Assembly (NCBI GenBank): GCA_046349035.1
Contig: JAXMDC010000004.1
Location: forward strand, 434,001 to 498,000
From: JAXMDC01 sp046349035
GTDB lineage: Bacteria > Pseudomonadota > Alphaproteobacteria > Rhizobiales > Kaistiaceae
Length of the DNA: 64,000 nucleotides
Direction of reading: 5' to 3'
Positions 15,244 to 22,613 of the stretch are shown here, one piece after another. Below the pieces are notes generated by a model. It was given only the letters and a program-made list of their open reading frames with translations. It was not told the origin of the DNA and ran no database searches. How positions within the stretch are numbered: the stretch's first letter is position 1; the number at the start of each line of letters is the position of its first letter. A program made the translations under genes and the position numbers.

Positions 15244-16626
15244 CTAACCGGTCACGAAGTCGTAGACCAGCTTGGCGTTGAGGACGACGATGATCGCCGC
15301 AATCAGCGCGGCGAGCACGGTCAGCCAGCGCGGCGCGGCGAGCCCACCAAGCTTCTTCTTGTCGGCGGTGAAGGCGACCAGCGGGATCACCGCGAACGGC
15401 AGCTGCAGCGACAGCACCACCTGACTGAGGATCAGCAGCTTCGCCGTCCCCGCCTCGCCGGCGAAGATCGTCACCCCCGCCGCCGGAATGATCGCTAGGC
15501 CGCGCGTCACCAGCCGCCGCGCCGCCGGCGGGATGCGAAGGTTGAGGAAACCCTCCATGACGATCTGCCCGGCGAGCGTCGCCGTGACCGTCGAGTTGAG
15601 GCCGCAGGCGATGAGGGCGATCGCGAACAGCACCGGCGCCACTGCCGAGCCGAGCAGTGGATGGAGCAGGCTGTGCGCCTGGTCGAGCGACTCGACCGCC
15701 TCGTTGCCGCTGGCGTTGAAGGCCGCCGCCGCCAGCACCAGGATGGCGCCGTTGATCATCAGCGCCAGCATCAGCGCGATCGTCGAGTCGATCGTGGCGA
15801 ACTTCAGCGCCTCGCGCTTCTGCGGCTCGCTGTCGCCGATGGCGCGGGTCTGCACGATGCCGGAGTGAAGGTAGAGGTTGTGCGGCATCACCGTCGCGCC
15901 GAGGATGCCGAGGGCGAGGTAGAGCATGCCGGGATCGGTGACGATTTCCAGCCGCGGCAGGAAGCCTGATGCGACCCCCGCCCAATCCGGATTGGCGAGA
16001 ATGATCTGCGCCAGGAACGACAGCGCGATGATGATCAGGAACGACACCACCATCGCCTCGACACGGCGGAACCCGCCCGCCTGCAGGTAGAGGACGAGGA
16101 ACACGTCGGCTGCTGTGATGATGACGCCGACCGCGAGCGGCAGGCCGAACAGGAGGTTCAGCCCGATCGCGGTGCCGATCACCTCGGCAAGGTCGGTGGC
16201 GATGATGGCGAGTTCCGCAGCGAGCCAGAGTCCCGCTGCGACAGGCTGCGGCAAGGCGTCGCGGCACGCCTGCGCCAGATCCCTCCGGGCACCGACGGCA
16301 AGCCGCGCCGCCAGCGACTGAAGCACGATCGCCATGACATTGGCGACCAGCGCGACGAACAGCAGCTGGTAGCCGTACTTCGCCCCACCGGCGAGCGAGG
16401 TCGCCCAGTTGCCGGGGTCCATGTAGCCGACCGCGACCAGATAACCCGGACCAAGGAAGGCGACGAAGCGCCGCCACCGCTTCCAGTCCGCGCCGACGGC
16501 GACGCTGCCATGCACCTCGGCGAGCGAGCCCTCCCCGCTTGGCCTGAGCCAGCCGCGCGCCGAGCCCTCGGCGGGTGCCGGGTCGGGAGCGCGGCTCGGG
16601 TCTGACGGCAGCAGCATTCCGCTCAT
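15244..16626 (-). CDS. mntH: Nramp-family divalent metal transporter MntH
   Basis: This 460-residue inner-membrane transporter takes up Mn(II) or Fe(II) with protons. The family motif DPGNWATS (about 70-77, in GYMDPGNWATS) carries the metal-binding Asp and Asn of the first helix. The sixth-helix motif MPHNLYLHSG (about 240) is also present, and about 11 membrane segments are predicted. The N-terminal 50 residues are a polar extension. The ATG at 16626 is the first conventional start. No clear ribosome binding site precedes it because a Fur/Mur-like operator occupies that position. Iron or manganese control follows from the operator. Confidence 0.92.
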   Translation of the reverse strand: MSGMLLPSDPSRAPDPAPAEGSARGWLRPSGEGSLAEVHGSVAVGADWKRWRRFVAFLGPGYLVAVGYMDPGNWATSLAGGAKYGYQLLFVALVANVMAIVLQSLAARLAVGARRDLAQACRDALPQPVAAGLWLAAELAIIATDLAEVIGTAIGLNLLFGLPLAVGVIITAADVFLVLYLQAGGFRRVEAMVVSFLIIIALSFLAQIILANPDWAGVASGFLPRLEIVTDPGMLYLALGILGATVMPHNLYLHSGIVQTRAIGDSEPQKREALKFATIDSTIALMLALMINGAILVLAAAAFNASGNEAVESLDQAHSLLHPLLGSAVAPVLFAIALIACGLNSTVTATLAGQIVMEGFLNLRIPPAARRLVTRGLAIIPAAGVTIFAGEAGTAKLLILSQVVLSLQLPFAVIPLVAFTADKKKLGGLAAPRWLTVLAALIAAIIVVLNAKLVYDFVTG

Positions 16627-16630
16627 CAAT

Positions 16631-16651
16631 TGAAAATGAGAACGATTTGCA
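16631..16651 (-). promoter_or_regulatory. Fur/Mur-type operator at mntH
   Basis: The minus strand reads TGCAAAT-N7-ATTTTCA, an imperfect inverted repeat with six of seven arm positions matched, with TTCTC in the middle. This resembles Fur family operators, including the alphaproteobacterial manganese-responsive Mur sites. It ends five bases before the mntH ATG, so bound repressor could block both transcription and the start region. Confidence 0.65.
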
Positions 16652-16675
16652 AGTTAAGTCTCTGGTTGCACTCAG

Positions 16676-17107
16676 TCAAGCTTCGCGTCCAAGCGCGGCT
16701 ACCTCCGGCGCCGGGCAGGTTGCTGGGCTGGCCGTGTTCCAGCCGTGCGCGGTCCACGCCTCGGCCCGCCGAGCGAGGATGTCGACCGAGTAGAAAGTGA
16801 AGCAATTGGCGCTCTCGCGCTCCACGGCAAAGCAGCCGCCGGCCAGCTTGTCGTAGAAGGTGCAGAAGATGTTGCCGATAACCGACCAGCGGCCGCGGTC
16901 GCTGCCGCGGTCGTCGGTGTAGTCGATCGCGCCGTCGCCAGCGTAGCTCTCGCGGAACCACACGCCGTCGGCGTAAATGCCGGCCAGTGTCACCCCGGCG
17001 AAGGCCTGGCGAATGGCGGCCCCGTCCATCGCCTCTCCGGCCTCGGCTGCGCCCGCCCAGAACAGCTCCAGCGCTACCAGGACTTTCGGGGCGAGGCGGC
17101 GGCCCAT
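16676..17107 (-). CDS. Exported cysteine-containing protein, paralog of the next gene
   Basis: This is a protein of about 143 residues without a recognised family. The N terminus (MGRRLAPKVLVALELFWAGAAEAG) looks like a signal peptide. The mature part shares a pattern with the neighbouring gene: F.G.TL.GIYADG, RE.Y..DG.I.Y.D, G.W.V.GN.FCTFYD, GGCFAVE, ANCFTFY.VD and a terminal W.A.GW.....TC. Conserved cysteines (four in the mature part) suggest two disulfides in the periplasm. It lies seven bases downstream of its paralog, so both are probably co-transcribed, and 49 bases separate it from the mntH start. An upstream in-frame ATG at 17197 would overlap the paralog. DUF995-like proteins look similar, but I could not confirm it. 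Confidence 0.68.
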   Translation of the reverse strand: MGRRLAPKVLVALELFWAGAAEAGEAMDGAAIRQAFAGVTLAGIYADGVWFRESYAGDGAIDYTDDRGSDRGRWSVIGNIFCTFYDKLAGGCFAVERESANCFTFYSVDILARRAEAWTAHGWNTASPATCPAPEVAALGREA

Positions 17108-17114
17108 CGCCGGC

Positions 17115-17543
17115 TCAGTCGCAGGTGGACGGCACGCCGTCCTTCCAGCCCCGCGCCGTCCAGTCGTTCGGCCGCGGCGGCCGGTCGGCGACATCAACGG
17201 CGACGAAGAAGAAGCAATTGGCTCCGCTCGCCCGCACCTGGAAGCAAGTGCCGGGGATGCCGTCGTAGTAGGTGCAGAAGGTATTGGCGTTGACGCCCCA
17301 GACGCCCTTCAGGTCGCCGTTTTCCTCGTCGTGATAGGCGATCGTCCCATCGGCATTGTAGGTCTCACGGTAGGCCGAGTCGCGCCCGTCGTTGTAGACA
17401 CCGACCAGCGTCGCGCCGCGCAGCGCCTCGGTTATCTCGCCGCCGGTCAGGCGCTCCCCCTCGGCCGCGATCAGCGGCGCATGCGGGCCAAGACCCAGCG
17501 CCAAAAGCGCCGTCGCCATCACCTTCTGCCGCGTTGACTTCAT
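17115..17543 (-). CDS. Exported cysteine-containing protein, paralog of the previous gene
   Basis: This protein of about 142 residues starts with a signal peptide (MKSTRQKVMATALLALGLG, cleavage near LIAA-EG). The mature part has the same blocks as its downstream neighbour: GATLVGVYNDG, YRETYNADGTIAYHD, GVWGVNANTFCTYYDG, GTCFQVRASGANCFFF and a terminal GWKDGVPSTC. The pair therefore arose by tandem duplication, and identity is now moderate. The pattern of a small beta-rich domain with paired cysteines suggests a periplasmic binding or protective role, but no function is known. The ATG at 17543 is used, and a TTG two codons upstream is possible. It is divergent from asd. Confidence 0.7.
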   Translation of the reverse strand: MKSTRQKVMATALLALGLGPHAPLIAAEGERLTGGEITEALRGATLVGVYNDGRDSAYRETYNADGTIAYHDEENGDLKGVWGVNANTFCTYYDGIPGTCFQVRASGANCFFFVAVDVADRPPRPNDWTARGWKDGVPSTCD

Positions 17544-17605
17544 GGCCAATTGCCCTAGAGAAACAACGCCCGCCGGCTGATGTATCTCGGCTTAGTTGAG
17601 ACGAG

Positions 17606-17637
17606 AGCCCGTCTGAAGACAAGCCCGTCTGAAGACA
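17606..17637. repeat. Tandem 16-bp repeat upstream of asd
   Basis: The unit AGCCCGTCTGAAGACA occurs twice without gap and is followed by a third start of the unit (AGC). A second, imperfect direct repeat (GCCGGCTGATGTAT near 17569 and GCCGGCTGATATAC near 17657) flanks it. The region lies between divergent asd and the paralog pair. Confidence 0.7.
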
Positions 17638-17749
17638 AGCTGAGATTCGTTCACCGGCCGGCTGATATACCGCCGTTCGGCAAGTGGCTCGGTGAGTCGT
17701 TTGCACCGGCGCGGCGCAAGCGGCCAAGACTGGGTCTGGGAGCCTGACT

Positions 17750-18784
17750 ATGGGTTACAAGGTTGCGGTCGTCGGTGCCACCGGCAACGTCGGCCGGGAG
17801 ATGCTCGACATCCTCGCCGAGCGCGGCTTTCCGGCTGACGAGGTGGTGGCAATCGCTTCGCGCCGCAGCCTCGGCACGGAAGTGTCCTTCGGCGACCGCA
17901 CTCTCAAGGTCAAAGTGCTCGAGCAATACGATTTCTCCGACACCGACATCTGTCTGATGTCGGCCGGCGGCGCCGTCTCCAAGGAGTGGTCGCCGCGCAT
18001 CGCTGCCAAGGGCTGCGTCGTCATCGACAACTCCTCCGCTTGGCGGATGGACCCGGATGTGCCGCTGATCGTTCCGGAAGTGAACGCCGACGCCATCTCC
18101 GGCTTCACCAAGAAGAACATCATCGCCAATCCCAATTGCTCGACCGCGCAACTCGTCGTCGCGCTGAAGCCGCTGCACGAGCGCGCCACGATCCGCCGCG
18201 TCGTCGTCGCGACCTACCAGTCGGTCTCAGGGGCCGGCAAGGATGCGATGGACGAGCTTTTCGAGCAGACCCGCGCTGTTTTCGTCTCCGACCCTGTCGA
18301 GGCCAAGAAGTTTCCCAAGCGCATCGCCTTCAACCTCATCCCGCAGATCGACGTCTTCATGGAGGACGGCTTCACCAAGGAAGAGTGGAAGATGACGGCG
18401 GAGACCAAGAAGATCCTCGATCCGAAGATCAAGCTGGTCGCCACCTGCGTGCGCGTGCCGGTGTTCATCGCCCATTCCGAAGCGGTGGCGATCGAATTCG
18501 AGAACCCGATCAGCGCCGATGAAGCCCGCGAGATCCTCCGCCGCGCCCCAGGCTGCCTGGTCAACGACAAGCGCGAACCGGGCGGCTACATCACTCCGCA
18601 CGAGGCGGCCGGCGAGGACGCGACTTACATCTCGCGCATCCGCGAGGACCCGACCGTCGACAACGGCCTGATGCTGTGGGTGGTCTCCGACAATCTCCGC
18701 AAGGGTGCGGCGCTGAATGCCGTGCAGATCGCCGAAGTACTGGCCAACCGCAAGCTCTTGCAGCCCAAGAAAAGAGCCGCCTGA
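17750..18784 (+). CDS. asd: Aspartate-semialdehyde dehydrogenase
   Basis: This 344-residue enzyme reduces aspartyl phosphate to the semialdehyde, the branch point to lysine/diaminopimelate, threonine and methionine. The N-terminal Rossmann motif is VVGATGNVGREML. The active-site Cys lies in ANPNCSTAQL (about 130), and the His in RVPVFIAHSEAV (about 243). QIDVFMEDGFTKEE is the conserved C-terminal domain segment. The ATG at 17750 is preceded by GGGAG. It stands alone, with metK 164 bases downstream in the same direction. Confidence 0.96.
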   Translation: MGYKVAVVGATGNVGREMLDILAERGFPADEVVAIASRRSLGTEVSFGDRTLKVKVLEQYDFSDTDICLMSAGGAVSKEWSPRIAAKGCVVIDNSSAWRMDPDVPLIVPEVNADAISGFTKKNIIANPNCSTAQLVVALKPLHERATIRRVVVATYQSVSGAGKDAMDELFEQTRAVFVSDPVEAKKFPKRIAFNLIPQIDVFMEDGFTKEEWKMTAETKKILDPKIKLVATCVRVPVFIAHSEAVAIEFENPISADEAREILRRAPGCLVNDKREPGGYITPHEAAGEDATYISRIREDPTVDNGLMLWVVSDNLRKGAALNAVQIAEVLANRKLLQPKKRAA

Positions 18785-18849
18785 CCGGCCGCCCACCCAG
18801 CCACCGACGGGCGAGGCGGCAGTACTCAAGGCTTAACGATTTTTCTTTA

Positions 18850-18948
18850 TGAGCGCCGCGTCCGCGGTCTGCCGCTGACCGGCAACTACCTCCATCCCCC
18901 AGAGAAGGGAATCCCGGACCGCTCTCAGCCGGGTGAAAGGAAAACGGA
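18850..18948 (+). promoter_or_regulatory. Possible structured leader of metK
   Basis: The roughly 100 bases before metK contain two hairpins that exclude each other, GCGG-TCTG-CCGC (18864-18875) and GCCG-CTGAC-CGGC (18871-18883). A 5-bp hairpin CCCGG/CCGGG (18913-18933) lies just before the ribosome binding site GAAAGG. The arrangement looks like a switch, but I could not match it to a known SAM riboswitch class. Confidence 0.35.
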
Positions 18949-20109
18949 ATGGCGCGCACTTATCTGTTCACGTCGGAATCCGTGTCTGAAGGGCATCCCG
19001 ACAAGGTTTGCGACCGCATCTCCGACGAGGTCGTCGACGCCTTTCTCGCCCTCGACCCACATGCCCGCGTCGCCGCCGAGACGCTGGCGACGACCAATCG
19101 CGTGGTGATGGCCGGCGAAGTGCGCGGACCGAAGGCACTGACCCGCGAGATGTTGATCGAGGCTGCGCGGCGCGCCATCCGCGACATCGGCTACGAGCAG
19201 CGCGGCTTCCATTGGGCCACCGCCGACATCGCCTGCCACATCCACGAGCAGTCCGCCGACATCGCCCAGGGCGTCGATGCCGCCGGCAACAAGGACGAAG
19301 GCGCGGGCGATCAGGGAATCATGTTCGGCTATGCCTGCAACGAGACGCCGGAGTTGATGCCGGCGCCGATCCAATACGCCCACGCCATTCTGCGCTCGCT
19401 GTCGCAGGCTCGCCGCGGCGGCGAGACCGCGCTCGGTCCCGATGCCAAGAGCCAGGTGACGCTGAAATACGTCGACGGCAAGCCGGTCGCCGCGACCTCG
19501 GTCGTCGTCTCCACCCAGCATGCCGAGAATGTCGACCAGGACCAGGTCCGCGAGATCGTGCGTCCGCACGTTCTGAAGGTCCTGCCGAAGGGCTGGATGT
19601 GCCCGGAGGAGCAGTTCTACGTCAATCCGACCGGACGCTTCGTCGTCGGCGGACCCGACGGCGACGCCGGCCTCACCGGCCGCAAGATCATCGTTGACAC
19701 ATATGGCGGTGCGGCCCCGCACGGCGGCGGCGCCTTCTCAGGCAAGGACCCGACCAAGGTCGACCGCTCGGCCGCCTATGCCGCGCGCTATCTCGCCAAG
19801 AACGTCGTCGCCGCCAAACTCGCCGACCGCTGCACGATCCAACTGTCCTACGCGATCGGCGTCTCCCGCCCGCTGTCGGTCTATGTCAACACCGGCGGCA
19901 CCGGCAAAGTCGACGAGGAGAAGCTGGCCGACGTACTGCAGGAGGTCATGGATCTCTCGCCGCGCGGCATCCGCACCCATCTCGGCCTCAACCGCCCGAT
20001 CTACGCGCGCACCTCCTCTTACGGCCATTTCGGCCGCCAGCCCGAGGCCGATGGCGGCTTCTCTTGGGAGAAGACCGACCTCGTGGCCGCGCTGAAGGGC
20101 GCGTTCTAG
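18949..20109 (+). CDS. metK: S-adenosylmethionine synthetase
   Basis: This 386-residue enzyme makes S-adenosylmethionine from methionine and ATP in the cytoplasm. It begins YLFTSESVSEGHPDKVCD, the ATP-binding His and Asp region. GAGDQGIMFGYA (about 118) is the flexible-loop motif, and GGGAFSGKDPTKVDRS (about 262) is the phosphate-binding motif. Length is normal for the family. GAAAGG eight bases before the ATG is the ribosome binding site. The upstream leader may carry regulation. It is convergent with the acyltransferase-like gene. Confidence 0.97.
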   Translation: MARTYLFTSESVSEGHPDKVCDRISDEVVDAFLALDPHARVAAETLATTNRVVMAGEVRGPKALTREMLIEAARRAIRDIGYEQRGFHWATADIACHIHEQSADIAQGVDAAGNKDEGAGDQGIMFGYACNETPELMPAPIQYAHAILRSLSQARRGGETALGPDAKSQVTLKYVDGKPVAATSVVVSTQHAENVDQDQVREIVRPHVLKVLPKGWMCPEEQFYVNPTGRFVVGGPDGDAGLTGRKIIVDTYGGAAPHGGGAFSGKDPTKVDRSAAYAARYLAKNVVAAKLADRCTIQLSYAIGVSRPLSVYVNTGGTGKVDEEKLADVLQEVMDLSPRGIRTHLGLNRPIYARTSSYGHFGRQPEADGGFSWEKTDLVAALKGAF

Positions 20110-20124
20110 ACCGCTTGGGTCCAA

Positions 20125-20877
20125 TCAGGCGCTCCGCGGCTGCAGGCCGCGGAGTTCGTCCGCCACAACGCCGTTCAGAACCTCCTCCAGGCGGACCAGC
20201 ACCCGCGCCATGATGGCGCCATCGACTACACGATGGTCGTAAGTGATGCGGACGGTCACCGAACCCTCTTCGTCGATTGTCCCATAGGTGAGCGTGGACG
20301 TCGCCGGCGACAAAGGACGCAGGGCCTCGGCGCCGAGCGCCGCATAGCTGGTGATCAGGAACGAGCCGAAATACTTGGACCGCTGGCGGCCCCAGTTGAG
20401 GCCGAGCCAGATAGCCAGGCGGCGGAGCGGCCGCGGCAGACGGGCCACCAGCAGCAGGCGACGAAAATAGGGAACCTCGCCGAGCGGAGCATTGCGGGCG
20501 TAGCGGATTGTCCCGTCGAGCTTGGCGAGTCCCAATCCCGGACCGCGCCGCAGCGGCAAATTGAGCGCCGCCCGCTCACCGTCGGCTTCGCGCTCGATGG
20601 TGACAAATCCCTCCGCCTCGGCGAACTCGCAGAAATGCGGCCAGGGCAGCGTGACATAAGCACGGCGCAGCTCGACGAATTCGTCGACCACGATGACGTA
20701 CGCCTTGGCAAAGATCGCCAGCCACGAGATGCGCTCACTCGCCTGCCCGCGCGTTGCCGAGAGCGGCGCGAGCCGCATCCGCCGCTCGGCGACAACGGCC
20801 GGCACCCGCACCGAAAAGTGCATGAAATCGATGATCAGGCGCCGGAGCGGCGGGATCGAGCGCCAGCGCGTGCTCAC
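20125..20877 (-). CDS. Stand-alone 2-oxoacid dehydrogenase acyltransferase-like protein
   Basis: This 250-residue protein has only the catalytic (CAT-fold) domain of E2 acyltransferases. There are no lipoyl or peripheral-subunit-binding domains, so it is not a normal pyruvate or oxoglutarate dehydrogenase component. The active-site HxxxDG motif is intact in ITYDHRVVDGA (about 217). The N-terminal half, with RISWLAIFAKAYVIVVDEF, matches the usual alpha-helical entry into the fold. Stand-alone members may transfer acyl groups to other acceptors. The GTG start lies six bases after the methyltransferase stop, so the three leftward genes (SDR, methyltransferase, this one) probably form an operon. 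Confidence 0.75.
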   Translation of the reverse strand: MSTRWRSIPPLRRLIIDFMHFSVRVPAVVAERRMRLAPLSATRGQASERISWLAIFAKAYVIVVDEFVELRRAYVTLPWPHFCEFAEAEGFVTIEREADGERAALNLPLRRGPGLGLAKLDGTIRYARNAPLGEVPYFRRLLLVARLPRPLRRLAIWLGLNWGRQRSKYFGSFLITSYAALGAEALRPLSPATSTLTYGTIDEEGSVTVRITYDHRVVDGAIMARVLVRLEEVLNGVVADELRGLQPRSA

Positions 20878-20883
20878 GGCCGC

Positions 20884-21678
20884 CTAGCCGTTGAGCGGCT
20901 TGCTGCCGCTGAATATGAACGCCTGGCCGCCGTAGGACTGGCGATGCGCCGTCTCCCGAAAGCCGGCGGCGGCAAGCTTCCCCAAGACCTGCTCCGCCGG
21001 CAGATAATGGAAGCGGCCCTTTCTCGCCTCGCGCTTCAGCCAGGCGCCGTAGCGCATCATCCGCTGCGCCTGCTTGAGGAAGCGAAGCGTCTGGCGAGCC
21101 GCGAAGACGCTAGAAAGCGAGCCGATTCCGATCCGCATCCACGACGGGTTGGGCACGTTGCAGGAGAAGACGAAGCGCCCGCCCGGCCGCAGGACGCGAA
21201 GCACTTCGCGAAGCAGGCGGTCGTAAGCGGCGTCCGTCCAGCGGCCTTCGGCGAACGACTCGGCATACTGGATCGAAAGGCCGGACACCACGCCGTCGAG
21301 GCTCCCGCTTGCCACCGTCGGCAGGCCGGAGCTGAAATCCTGGACCGCGAACGTAATGCGTTCCCCCGGCGGCGGTGTCAGCGTTGCCCGCAGCATTGCG
21401 TACGCTTCCTCGTTGACCGCCGCCACGTCGAGCCCGGTGATTGCCGCGACCGCCCCGCCGCTCTCCTCCCATATCCCGCGGGTCAGCCGCCCGCCTCCGC
21501 AGCCGAGATCCAGCCACCGCTCCCCCGGTCTCGGCGCGGCTAGTGCGATTGTGTCGGCCAGCAGTTGCCGGTAGGGCGGCAATTCCTGCTGCGACCAGAA
21601 CGCCTTGGCGCACTTGTCGTCACGCCAATAATTTGGGCCCGCGTTCTCGCTCGCCCCGGCTCTCGCTTGATCGCTCAC
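20884..21678 (-). CDS. Class I SAM-dependent methyltransferase
   Basis: This methyltransferase of about 264 residues begins after a short linker with NYWRDDKCAKAFWSQQELPPY. Motif I is LDLGCGGGRLTRG (about 54-66), the post-I acidic region is ITGLDVAA, motif II is DGVVSGLSIQYAE and motif III is VLRPGGRFVFSCN. The C-terminal third is basic. I chose GTG at 21678 because longer starts would overlap the SDR gene by about 70 bases. It sits between an SDR and an acyltransferase-like gene, so a small biosynthetic or lipid-modifying pathway is possible. The acceptor substrate cannot be inferred. Confidence 0.8.
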   Translation of the reverse strand: MSDQARAGASENAGPNYWRDDKCAKAFWSQQELPPYRQLLADTIALAAPRPGERWLDLGCGGGRLTRGIWEESGGAVAAITGLDVAAVNEEAYAMLRATLTPPPGERITFAVQDFSSGLPTVASGSLDGVVSGLSIQYAESFAEGRWTDAAYDRLLREVLRVLRPGGRFVFSCNVPNPSWMRIGIGSLSSVFAARQTLRFLKQAQRMMRYGAWLKREARKGRFHYLPAEQVLGKLAAAGFRETAHRQSYGGQAFIFSGSKPLNG

Positions 21679-21721
21679 GCGGCCGGTCTTAGCCACGCCG
21701 CTGAACCGCGACAAGCCCGCA

Positions 21722-22513
21722 TCATGCCCCCTCGCCCGATTGGCGCAGACCGCCATAGGCGGCCCACGACCCGACGGCGAGGTGGCCGGCATCGACCGGC
21801 AAGGTGACGCCAGTGATCGCTGCCGCTCGGTCGGACGCTAGGAAAAGGATCGCTTCGGCCACCTCCTCCGCGCTGACTAGGCGGCCGAGCGCCGACTGCC
21901 GCGCTAGAAGCTCCTCATCGACATAGGAGAAGGCGACCGCGCGATGGAGCGCTGGGGTTCTAGTGAAACCGGGGGCAACGGCATTGACCCGTACGCCCGC
22001 CGGCCCCCACTCGGCTGCCAGTGATTGCGTCAGCGACACGATAGCTGCCTTGGCCGGCCCGTAACCGTGCAGCGGCGTCGAGGCCATGCCGGCAATCGAC
22101 GCGACATTGACGATAGCGCCCCGGCCCCGCTTCGCCATGCGCGGTCCCACCGCCGCGGCTGCCGTATAAGTGCCGGCGAGGCTGGCATCGACCACTCGCC
22201 GCCACTCTTTGAGCGACAGCCGGTCCGGCGGCAGCGGGCGCTGCAACACGCCTGCCGAGTTGACTAAAACGGCAATGCCGCCGGACAAAGCGTCGGCGCG
22301 CTCCGCCGCCTTGTCCACGGCATCGGCGTCGGTCACATCGACCGCTTCGCCGGCGCAGCCGAGGTCGCGCGTCGCCTCGGCGAGCGCCCCTTCGTCGCGG
22401 TCGAGAATGATCACCGTCGCGCCGGCGGCCCGCAGTGCCGTTGCCGTTGCGCGACCGATCCCGCTCGCGCCGCCCGTCACCATCGCCACACGGTCGGCAA
22501 AATCGTTGCCCAT
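21722..22513 (-). CDS. SDR family oxidoreductase
   Basis: This is a 263-residue classical short-chain dehydrogenase/reductase. The cofactor motif is VTGGASGIGRA (about 13-23). NSAGV (about 85) and the catalytic Ser in NVASIAGM, with Tyr-x-x-x-Lys as YGPAK (about 150), are intact. LDRDEG after beta2 suggests NAD rather than NADP, because an acidic residue binds the ribose. The substrate is unknown. It is divergent from another SDR gene 100 bases away, and followed at 43 bases by the methyltransferase, in the likely order SDR, methyltransferase, acyltransferase. Confidence 0.88.
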   Translation of the reverse strand: MGNDFADRVAMVTGGASGIGRATATALRAAGATVIILDRDEGALAEATRDLGCAGEAVDVTDADAVDKAAERADALSGGIAVLVNSAGVLQRPLPPDRLSLKEWRRVVDASLAGTYTAAAAVGPRMAKRGRGAIVNVASIAGMASTPLHGYGPAKAAIVSLTQSLAAEWGPAGVRVNAVAPGFTRTPALHRAVAFSYVDEELLARQSALGRLVSAEEVAEAILFLASDRAAAITGVTLPVDAGHLAVGSWAAYGGLRQSGEGA

Positions 22514-22613
22514 CGCCCCGCTCTCGCTTTTCCTCAGGCGCCGAACTCGTGTAGCTGGAGACAGCGCTCGGGTGGGATAGGTTCATTCGCCGAGGCTGGC
22601 AAGGAGCGCGACC

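Noticed and set aside
18785..18948. Known SAM riboswitch upstream of metK
   Set aside because: The GGCAAC element is present, but the rest of the SAM-I, SAM-II or SAM/SAH consensus is not seen, so only an unnamed leader is reported.
20132..20154. Perfect 9-bp hairpin CTCCGCGGC...GCCGCGGAG after metK
   Set aside because: It lacks a T tract on either strand and lies inside the conserved end of the convergent acyltransferase gene. It may slow transcription, but I would not call it a terminator.
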